Shown: positions 32,701-44,600 of the stretch, piece by piece
Position numbering within the stretch: the stretch's first letter is position 1
How the letters are laid out: every line of letters begins with the position of its first letter
From: Oasisia sp. SBJ-2009
Taxonomy: Eukaryota > Annelida > Polychaeta > Sabellida > Siboglinidae
Reading direction: 5' to 3'
DNA length: 64,000 nt
Assembly (NCBI GenBank): GCA_964017155.1
Contig: OZ024856.1
Coordinates: 45,293,610 to 45,357,609 of the forward strand
The notes under the pieces: generated by a model
What the model was told of the DNA's origin: nothing
The model's input: only the letters and a program-made list of their open reading frames with translations
Database searches by the model: none
Position numbers and translations under genes: made by a program

Positions 32701-33984
32701 ATAATTAAATAAAGCTTCTGAAAATTTTAGTTCATAAGCTAAACTTATCGGCAATAAATAGATAAAATAATAAATATATAATAAAATAATTGCAAAACGC
32801 AAAATTGCAAAATTATAATTACAGTTAAAATTAATTCATCGTTAAACGAAGGGTTTTCGTGAACTTACAAACAGGGTCCGTACGGGGCCTTGAAAGTCTT
32901 GAAAAGCCTTGAATTTGATTGGATCAAATTCAAGGCCTTGAAATCCTTGAATTTTATAAAGTAATCTTGAAAAGTCTTGAATTTAATTGTGGTCAATAAA
33001 ATAGTGTTTTTACTCAATTGTTGTAACGAATAACAGCCAGAAAAGGAAAAGCTTATGCACAAATATAAATCGTGTGCACATTGGGCAATCAGCATTTCAT
33101 TGTGGTCGGCGCCATTGTTTTCTTAGTTTAGTAAAAATGTTAATGTTAACTATATTTACTGCGCTTAAAAGTACATATGTTGTTAAGACAGTCTTGAATT
33201 TCTTTTTCAAATAGCCTTGGAAAGTCTTGAATAGCCTTGAATTTCAAATGGCCAGATGTGTACGAACCCTGCACAAAACAACAGATCCCCTGATCTGGAG
33301 TGTTGCCTCTGTCCAGATTTTTAAATATGTTTGACACACTCAGTAATATGCTGTATTTAAAAAAATGCAAGGCTTTGAATACTTGAATATTTCCAACGTC
33401 AGGGACCATTTCACTAATGTTCGTAATTGGCCGAAATTTGTCTTTGAAAATTTGTGTTGTTTCAAAGCAGTAACCATGGATAGGGGACACAACTGGTCTG
33501 TCACAGAAAGGAATAGTGATACAGCATTTTGCATAGTGGGCTCTATTAAACAAAGGGTTTTCGTGAACTCACAAAACAATAGATGCCTGATCCCGAGTGT
33601 TGTCTCTGTCCAGGTACTACGCCATCTGCTTCCTGAACCAGCTCCAGCTCAGTCAGCAGATGTCTGACCTCGCAGCCCGACTCATCACGATCTACTTCTC
33701 CTTCTTCAAGGTGTTTGTGAAGAAGGGCGAGGTCGACAGTAAGATGTTAAGCGCCCTCCTCACGGGGGTCAACAGGGCGTACCCCTTCGCTAAAGGTAAA
33801 CGCAGTGTCAGCGTACGTGTACTTACGCGATATTTCAGCACACTGTTTTTATGGCATAGTGGGTTTTTATTAATGCAAACATATTGTATTTGTTGAATAG
33901 CTGTGGAGTAGACGCTAGAACAGAAAGTTATTGGGATCTGATTCCAGGTTTAAAATCACTAAAAAGTCAAATTGGCATTGTATA

Positions 33985-34065
<81 letters not shown>

Positions 34066-37000
34066 AATATATGTATGTATATATGTATATATATATATAT
34101 ATACTGATACATAATTGATACCAGAATTTGTTGTACTCCTCTTTTTTATTAACCTTCAAGAGGAAGCGAGTCTATCCTGTTTCTCTCTCCTTCCATGGAG
34201 AAAGTGTATTTCTCCTCACTTTTGGTCACCTTTGGGGAGAAAGTGGTTTTCTCCTATCTTTCCAGGAGAAAGCGACAGGTAACAAGATTTATCTGGGAAC
34301 GACTAATAATAGTAGTATTGACAGTAGGGCTTCAGCACTGTCACCATGTCACAGTGTGTGTATCTGTTGCATTTGCAGCTGACAAAATCAAGATCTCGGA
34401 GCAGCTGGACACGCTGTATAAGACCGTGCATGTGGTGACCTTCAACGTCAGTGTCCAGACCCTCATGCTGCTGTACCAGGTGATGGACACCAGGTAGGAA
34501 CCAACTCTCACTGCCTCACAAGTAGCTGTCTACAGCTAGTCATTTCTTCTTCTCTCAGGGACTGGGCAGGGCCCTTTGCATGAATGTTTTAAAGTCCAAC
34601 GAGAATTTGTGAGGCCACTGCAGGTTACTCATTTACCCCTGTGTGGGATCTTTTACTTCCCCTGGCCTAGACACCAGATAGAAGGAACCACCGGCTTTTT
34701 ATGTCTCTTCCGAAAGACACAGGCAAATGTGGGGTGAGTAAAATTGCCTAAGTTTCGAAACGGCGGTAGGTGGGATTGAACCACCGTCCCCTCGATTGAC
34801 AGTCTGGCGCTCTACCACACGACCACCACTGCCTCATTTCTAGTGCTCTGTAATGTTCTGTTAACTAAAATCGTCTGTATGTGTTATGGTTACATTGTTG
34901 TGAGGTCTTATTCAAATATTCAGCATTTTGTGCTGAGCATTATCGCCAAGCCGACCTTTCTGTGCTGGCTCTGAGGGTGGTCACTGCTAGGGTGCTTGTC
35001 ATCCTCAGTGATTCTTTTATGTCCTAAGTTGAGATGGAATGCTTTCTCTCAAGTCATGAAGAATACACAGTGGCCAATGTTGACTGTCTGGTTGTTACAC
35101 CAAATATACCATGATTGCTCATGTGGCCCATCTCTCTGTGTGTATTGACCTCAAGATTCTGGTATGTCAGGTATATGTGCTAACCTTGTCAGTGAAACTA
35201 CACTATTATTACGTGCGAACTGCTGAAATAAATTGCCATTATTTTATGACACTCTTTTGCGGTACGCAGTTTAAACGTGCCTCTGTACTTGGGTTGATTG
35301 GGGCGTTCTGGCCATGATATAGGTTAACTATGTGAACCTTGTTGTTACAATGGTGTTCTGAATGGCATCAGTATCCATGTGTTTAATTACATTGGAGGTT
35401 TGGAATCACAAATGGACAGACAAATCAGTAAGCTGAGATGCTTCTAAAATTATGATGGTGGAATAAACCACACGGATAAGTTAGGTAAGAACATTGACAC
35501 AGTGGGTAGTAACTCAGGCCAGTAGAACGTAGCCAAAGCTATAAATACATCGTCTCAGATTTCCAGAATTGTGTTTATAGTTGGTGGATCGTCACCGTGT
35601 TCTCCATTCTTACTGTGACAACATTATCGCCAAGCCGACCTTGCTGGCTCTAAGGGTGGTCACTGCCAGGCTCTTCTTCTCCGATCTTACAGTGATAACA
35701 TCTCTGACTGCTACTATGTGACCGTGTTCTCCGTTCTTACAGTGACAACATCTCCGACCGCTACTACGTGGCGCTGTACCGTAAGCTCGGTGACCCGGAA
35801 CTGAAGCGGTCGGCACGTCAGTCGATGTTCCTCAACCTGCTCTTCAAGAGCATGAAGAAGGACGTGTGTGAGCGCCGCGTGTGTGCCTTCATCAAGCGTC
35901 TGCTACAAGTGTGCGGCTACCAGCCTCCGCCGTTCATATGTGCCGCCCTCATTCTGCTCTCAGAGGTCAGGGTTGGGAAATGCATGTATTATGTGACTTA
36001 TATTATTTTAAGAATTCAAAATTAATTTGATATATGTACACACCATTATTTTTATAAAAATTATTTATACGGATTGTGGAGAATATCCGTGAGATTACAA
36101 CAGTCCAGATCAATCAATCAGCTTTAGTCCTGGACAAACGTAGGCACAGCAAATTGTGTTAATCATACATTTTTTAAATGTAGATGATATACTAAACAAG
36201 GATATTCTGAGTTTCAAAAATATACATTGTGATAGATGTACGAAGATATAGATGGTTCATTTATCGCAGTGTCTTAAGTTTGATTGATCCGTTTAGTTTC
36301 ATTGACAAGCATCTTGCAAGAATCATTCACAAAAGTAGATAAAAGCTCGCAATAAAACCATTCTTATTTAGAAACATAACGTATTTTAATCCCTTCTGTA
36401 AAACATGCTCATAGTTCAGAAATCCTGTTTTTGCTCTGAATTTGGTCACTCCCAAATCATAGGAAGTGCATTTATTCCTTTCAGCAGAGAGCTCACCGTA
36501 CTACTTTCCTTTGTTAGGACAAATTTCATATAATAAAAGTGTAGTTTTTCATTTCCAAATTATGAACTAACCTTTTGTTTATTAACTAGTTTTTATTTGT
36601 AATTACACAGATGTGATGTGAATGACAAAAAACCTGGCGTAACGTGTCTTACACTTTGTTATTTAGTTACACAGGTCCGCGTGACAGATCTGTTTATTAG
36701 AGTCTCCCCTGACTAAAACATAATGCAATTATTGTAGTATAATTTAACTTACTTTGGAACTTAATGTCAAAGATGAGTACCGCGTTTCGACCCGTCATCT
36801 ACAGGCCTAATTCACGTATTGGTGTCACGTGTGTTGCCTCAGATTTCGGCGGGATAATTTGGTTGTAGATGGCAGGCAGATGGTATCCCTGATCTCTGTT
36901 CATGGTAGGGGCTCTTTGTTTGATATATGTATAGACTCCTTCACTTTTCTCTTGTGCCAGTTGGAAATCACGGGTCAGTACTTTAGTGTTCTTCAAGGAC

Positions 37001-37415
37001 ACTGACTGTCCTGTGGCCCGACAATGATCTACTCCTGTTAGTTTATCCATTTAACAATAAATTCAATATGCGAGTATGTTCTCTTACATTTGAAGGCCCC
37101 TGTTACTCTTTGATTGCAGCTGCTGAAGGCGAGGACCAACCTACTGAAAGTGCATCACCAGGCAGAGGTGAGTGCCTCCAGGGGCTGGGCACAGATCATA
37201 TTAGCATTTCACACCAGCAGCCTTTCCAGGGTTGTATGCACTGGAATCAGAATCTACAGATTTTACTTAAAACTTCTGAACACATCAGTTAATTGATTTT
37301 GTGATAACTATATACCTTGTTCTTCTTGGACATTCCATTCTGTCTTTGCTCCATGTAATTTTTGATATATCTATATCACACATTTATTATATTATTATTT
37401 ATTATATTTATATCA

Positions 37416-37456
<41 letters not shown>

Positions 37457-37598
37457 GATATAATTAGATGTATAATTAGATCTGTATATATATATATAAA
37501 TATAGATATAATTATATATACACTATATATGTATATATATATATACACATACATATTCAGGTTTTTTTATAATGATTTTATATTATCTTGAAGAATTG

Positions 37599-37644
<46 letters not shown>

Positions 37645-38592
37645 CAATTCTTCAAGATAACAATTTAAAATCATTATAAAAAAACCTGAATAAAATAGTA
37701 ATACAATAAATGAGTTAATAAAGTAATTATGGAAATCAATATAACGTCACGTTTCCCACAAAGGGTTTAATTTCATGAGTCCTGCCTCGGTGCCCACAGG
37801 GTTTGGACGATGATGAGGAGGAGCATTTTGTGGATGCGAAAGATGAGGATGGGGAGGAGGAGGCCTCGGAGAAAGAGACTCCGGTAGAGACGGCAGCGAG
37901 TGCACAGGGACACACCACAGCGCCCTCTTGGGTGCACCGGAGGAACCTCGGAGGTAACGTGAATGAACAAGAAAAAAATCACAATTCAGACAATGGACCC
38001 GGCATATGTAGATTGTGCAGTGTCTTCATTTGTTCTGTGATAGCAAATAGAAAGAATTACACGCCATAACTGTTTGATTTATATTCAAATTTGTGTGTGT
38101 ACAATTTTAATTGAAATACAAAACCAAGAGTTTCATGACAAAGCAAACACCTATTTGGTTGATATGTGTGGCATTTCAGAATACAAATTCCAATAAAGAT
38201 TTTGGCGTTAGGTAATAGTCACATATTTTTACTATTAATAACCTATTCCAGTTATATGTATGTGTGTGTGTATATATATATATATATACACATACACATT
38301 TTTGCAAATATATATATTCACATTTCCATGTGACACTGAAGATGCCATCTAATGTTTCAATCAGAAAATGGATTTATTCTGTTATATATTGACAGCCTTC
38401 AAAAGTAGATTGTGATTGAAAATAGATTCGTTCGACCTGTTTACTATTACTGCCTTTTGTCAGACATGACAACCTTGACATGAATACACCTATGAGCATT
38501 GTCATAAAGCTCCATGACATCTTATGAAAAATTGAGAATTGTACCGCAACAAAAATTTAGTGATTTGACATACATGGTAAATATATGTATTT

Positions 38593-38641
<49 letters not shown>

Positions 38642-41600
38642 CAATTATACTCCGGGCCACTCAATAAGACATTCTAAAGAAAACTCATGTAAAAACAGAA
38701 TTAAAGTGTTAATAAATTACATTCATGAGAAAACTGAAAATCCGTGAACTTTTGTGTATAAAACTCACGGGTAATCCGTTAGACTAGACAGGTCTGCCTG
38801 TTTTGTGCCTCAAACGTTTTCTACAATGTTTCTGGCAGATAAGTCGTTGACGGGGGCGTACGACCCCCTCCATCGGAACCCCCTCTACTGCAACGCCGAC
38901 CGCGAGTGCGTGTTGGAACTGCGCAAACTCACTCAACATTACCACCCGTCAGTGTCCCTGTTTGCTCACTCCCTGCTCAAGGTAAGATTGAGTCCAAACT
39001 CACCCAACATTACCACCCGTCAGTGTCCCTGTTTGCTCACTCCCTGCTCAAGGTAAGATTGAGTCCAAACTCACCCAACATTACCACCCGTCAGTGTCCC
39101 TGTTTGCTCACTCCCTGCTCAAGGTAAGATTGAGTCCAAACTCACCCAACATTACCACCCGTCAGTGTCCCTGTTTGCTCACTCCCTGCTCAAGGTAAGA
39201 TTGAGTCCAAACTCACCCAACATTACCACCCGTCAGTGTCCCTGTTTGCTCACTCCCTGCTCAAGGTAAGATTCTGTTTGCCCACTCCCTGCTCAAGGTA
39301 AGATTGAGTCCAAACTCACTCAACATTACCACCCGTCAGTTTCCCTGTTTGCCCACTCCATGCTCAAGGTAAGATTGAGTCCAGGAGATTCAAGTGTCAA
39401 CATTTCATGTTCAGTCAGCTTTTGAAATTATTCCACAATACTTTTATGAATGAAAGATTTCAGTGCAAATTATTTGAATGTGATCTTCAAATTTGTATAC
39501 TGCTCCCTCAGTTTGAATTTTTGGGTTGTCAGTTGGCGTGTACAAGACTTTTATGTGGATGTTTCTTGTCACTGTGTAATAGGTAACTGAGCTAACTATA
39601 ATACTGCAAGTACTTGATATATGGCTTCCTTGTAATTGCGATGAAGAAATACACCATTAACGACATGTAACAAAAAACACTAACAATAATGACGTGTGTT
39701 GTTTACGTTCCCCCACAGGGAGAGAAGATGTCGTATGGTGGCGATCCACTTCAAGACTTCACACTCATTCACTTTCTTAATCGGTTTGTGTATCGTAATC
39801 CAAAGAAATCAATGAAAGGTCAGTGGAATAATAAGTAAATGATAGACAAGCACACACCACGTTTATACTCACTTCACTCATGCACGCACGCTCTCACTCA
39901 CACAGACATTACTAAGAGTTTATATACCTGTACACTATTGTATTACACATGATAGATTGAAGCGTTAAAGATGAATTGCCCATAAAGGGAAAATGTGTTA
40001 ACGTTGATTAGAAGGTTAAAACATACTTGTCTGATATGGAGCCTTTTGATACGTTAAGTTTTCAACGTTTTTGTTAATTTCCTTCAGTTCAGTTCTGACT
40101 GTTTTCTTTGTGTTCTGCCTCACTTAACAAAGTGTTTACTGATTGTGTTGACAGAAGCGAGTAGTTCTGACGTGCTAAGTCACAAAAAGTTGACACCAAA
40201 AGGTGTCCAAAGCATCCCCATCAACGACGAGAAATATCTTGAGATGGGGGAGAAAAGTATTCCTGTTGACGAGAAGTTCTTCTACAGGTATGTTGTGTGC
40301 TTTCATTTGTCATGGGTTCTTTCCACATGTTCAGTGGTTAACCTTCTGCATTGTGTCCAGCAGGTGATTGATATATATAATCAATATTTATTATTCATGG
40401 TATCTGATGAATGTATTCAGTAAATTTCACAAATAAATGCCAGTTTGAATGCTCCCATTTATTGCACTATGCACAAACTTGCATGATCCCGGATAACACT
40501 TGTAATCCTATTTTATATGTGTGTGTTATAATTCCCGAGGTCAGAATTGAAGAATATATAAATATGTATCAAAATAACTAGCCTGTTCCTTGTAGGTATT
40601 TTGTACAGAAGGCATCAAAGACGAAAAAGAAGGATAAAACTGAAGATGATGACGATGCAGAAAGTGATGCTGAAAGCATCAGTGATACAGAGTTTGACAG
40701 TTTTCTTGGTGGGTAATTTTGTCAGATTACAATTGTATCATTAAAGAAACTACAAAATTGTGTAAGATGGTATATGATAGTACATGTAGGTATATCCTAT
40801 TTACACGGATAATCGTTATAGTTTACTTTACAGGTTCTTTGGTACATACATTTTACCCATCAAACTTGACAATTAATAAAATCCAATAGGAATATTATTA
40901 TGGATTTGTTGCTGTAGAAATTATGTGAAAAGGTATTTGTAATTCTTCATTCAAGTTAAGAAGTTATTCATTCCTGACATGTCTGAATTTTATGTTGCAT
41001 TCTGGTCAAGTATTAAACAAGAGATACTCTAGAGGTGACATGTCTGTCATGTTTGCGGTATTTACCAAGTTTTCTCTGCATAATTTGCTATTTTGTTGTT
41101 TCAACTCAATAATGATATGAGAACTGTATATTTGTTTCTATGCAGATGATTACGAGAAACAGATTGATGGTGCTGATGCAGTGAAGTTTGATTTTGCTGG
41201 GTATGTGACATTCTAAGTATATTTAATAAAACAGCGTTTGTCTTACTTATTCACTTGGTGCTCCTTAAAATAAAGAAATAATAACACCTATTGCTTGAAT
41301 CCATATTATGTTACATCCTGCTATACAGTTCCATGTCCACCAAGCCAAAGAAAAATAAATGAAAGAACTTCCACACTTGGTGCTATGTCACTGGAATCTT
41401 TTGAATATATATATATTTCTGGCACTTTGATATATTTATGATGTCTAATCTGTACATGTTATCATCATATCACCGTCATTTAGCCAAAGAAATCACAATT
41501 TATTCATTAAAATAAAATCAGTATTCTAATATACAAGAATATATATCCATTATATTTGTCTGTGATGTGATGGTGTCTATGACAGTAGTGTGGTCACTGA

Positions 41601-44600
41601 CACTCTTGTGGTCATTCACAGACATTCACAGACTGTGACAGTATGTGATAGTATCTGTGACAATAATGTGTTCACTGACAGAGTGTGATAGTATGTGATG
41701 GTATCTATGACAACAGTTGACAGAGTCTGTGACAGTAAGTGATGATGTCTATGACAACAGTTGACAGAGTCTGTGACAGTAAGTGATGATGTCTATGACA
41801 ACAGTTGACAGAGTCTGTGACAGTAAGTGATGATGTCTATGACAACAGTTGACAGAGTCTGTGACAGTAAGTGATGATGTCTATGACAACAGTTGACAGA
41901 GTCTGTGACAGTAAGTGATGATGTCTATGACAACAGTTGACAGAGTCTGCGACAGTAAGTGATGATGTCTATGACAACAGTTGACAGAGTCTGTGACAGT
42001 AAGTGATGGTGTCTATGACAACAGTTGACAGAGTCTGCGACAGTAAGTGATGATGTCTATGACAACAGTTGACAGAGTCTGCGACAGTAAGTGATGATGT
42101 CTATGACAACAGTTGACAGAGTCTGTGACAGTAAGTGATGGTGTCTATGACAACAGTTGACAGAGTCTGCGACAGTAAGTGATGATGTCTATGACAACAG
42201 TTGACAGAGTCTGCGACAGTAAGTGATGATGTCTATGACAACAGTTGACAGAGTCTGTGACAGTAAGTGATGGTGTCTATGACAACAGTTGACAGAGTCT
42301 GCGACAGTAAGTGATGATGTCTATGCCTGTTGCTGCACAGGGAATTCTCAAAGCAGAGAGCAAGAAAGTCAAAGAAAGGCAGAGAGAAGGAAGAGGAGGA
42401 GGAGGAGGAGGATGAACTGATGGAGGGCCTCTCTGAAGAGGAAATGGGATTCAGTGATGACGACAATTTCAAGGATGCCTTTGCAGATGAAGAAGACGAT
42501 GATGAAGAGGTTGATTTTGACGAGGATGATGATGATGATCAAGAGGTGGACTTTGATGAGGAAGCTGTGGCCTTTTCTGATGATGACGAAGGTGAGTAGA
42601 AGTGTTACTGATGCCACACGGTCAACTGATTGTGTGTGTTAACTGTGTTTCATTTGAGGATGACTTAAAGACTTGCAAGGGTAACCTGTACATAACGATT
42701 AATACATTGTTTACACTAAAACAGGTTATTTATTATAAAAATGTATTAACATTATTGCTTAATACGTATCTTATTTCTACGAATATATAAGCCTATAAAT
42801 GTTTGCATGTATTTAAAAAAAAACAGTTATGTAGATGTTTAAAAACCAATTCAGTGGAATTATATTATTTTTAATTGTAAGGATTTTGATAAGTTCTTTC
42901 CATGTACAGATGACTTGGAAGAGGCAGACTTTACACCAACAAGAAAGAAAGGCAAGAGAAGTCACGACTTTGATGACGACATCTTCCTGGGTCCTGCGTC
43001 AAGTGGCAAGAGACAGAAGGCCAAGAGGTAGGCAGCTATTTGTCATAGCTACAGGCATTTTGATGACATGGCTACATTTTTTGTGAAGATGTTACCACTA
43101 GAACAAAGTATGTATAAATCATGACACCGTACAAGTAAGTATTCAGCCATGCTGCATTTAATGGACAAATGTTGTGCAAGTACAAATATCAGTCAGGTAC
43201 TCAATCAGGTAATGGCACAGTGACTGGAGCTTTGGCCTTTCGACTAAGACAACCCAAGTTCAAATGCTGTGCTTGAGCAATTTTTTTCACACTGTTGCTC
43301 AAGCTCACCCAGCTTTATGAATGAGTACCTGGCTATAGACAGTGGCATTACTTGCAGCAAGGCTGGATGCTCCCCAGAGAAGTCAAGATGGTGTTTAATT
43401 GAACAGGTGTGCCAGGGAGCAATCCTGGGGCTGTGTACTGGGTGCGGTGTGCTGTATAAGAACTGACCTGTTTTATACATTAATGCAGCCGAATGACCTG
43501 GAACAACATTGAGCAAAACAGTTTGTCTGAGGTTCAAACATGGAGTCCCAGGCTGGATCTGTAGTGACAAAACCACGGCACTCCTGTATGTTTAGGTTAT
43601 CGTATCGTTAGAATGAAAATTGTTAATTAATCCTATCATTGGGATGAAAATTGTGTTTCTGAACATTGTGAGGTTATGTGCTGTAGCCTGTAGCGCAACG
43701 TTAGTCGGTCATGTCCTGGTGCCTGGTGTGTGTCAACTCAACCGTTGTGTTTACTTTCAGTGGCGGGGATTCAGACCTGTTTGCTGCAGCAGAAGAGGTG
43801 AGTCATTGGGGGGTGTATCATTAGGGGGGGTATCATTAGGGGGGTATACATTAGAGATATATACTGTATACCAGCATACCACGCAACCATTTATATGTAG
43901 TTTTGTATATGGTTTGGAAAAACCAGTATTCTATACACTATTATGTTAAATTGCTAATGGACAAGCTCTTTAGAATGTTCCATAACCATCTAAGCATCAT
44001 AATTTTTACAAAAATCCGGGGTTTCTCTGTTCAAAAAGCTCATCCAGAAGAATAGATGGTGCAAGTTGATCAGTGGCGTTGTCCTATCACGCCACAGTGT
44101 GGTGCCACGGTTACATAACCATTGTACATGTTTCCTGGACTTAACAGGCAAAACACCTCTATGAAATATACCGCATACCATGTAGAGCCAAGCAGTACAC
44201 AGCTCTTGCAATTAGGGGGAGGCAGACATAGAAAGACTTCATTATTTTTCTCTTGACATTTTTCTAACGTTTTTATTTCACAGAGTACGGCAGCTAGATA
44301 ACGTTTAATGTATCTCAGACTAGACATGACAGTTGTGACACTAATAGTATTGAATAGCTGAATGTCAATCATCTCTTATATAATAATAATACATAATGTT
44401 ATATAAATGTCACGAGCTGTTTATACAAACCAAAATTTCTGATTTTACAATTTTTTTAAATTTATATCTGTACATCATAATGAGACGTTTTGTGCCAGAC
44501 ATTTAAATCGGCCCTGTCACTGTGTATACACGGTACAGTGTTGACATCTGTTGTCACATTTCAGTTCTCCCACTTGATTGACGACAACACAGGGTCAAAG

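Larger units (their letters stand above)
32283..33613. repeat. Tandem duplication of the 3' end of CEBPZ intron 12
   Basis: A segment including AATGCAAGGCTTTGAATAC and TCAGGGACCATTTCACTAA occurs twice, once at 32283-33316 and again at 33317-33613. Both copies end in CTCTGTCCAG. The second is the real acceptor of exon 13 and the first, at 33316, is a decoy. The first copy has been expanded by two insertions (32556-32839 and 32872-33271). Confidence 0.85.

Noticed and set aside
35693..35742. Extra acceptor of CEBPZ exon 15
   Set aside because: Using it shifts the frame by 50 bases; the downstream acceptor fits phase and similarity.
36760..36805. Hammerhead ribozyme core in the Penelope-like end
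   Set aside because: GATGACGGGTCGAAACG resembles the core, but CUGAUGA is imperfect and the stems were not convincing by eye; left as a test in findings.
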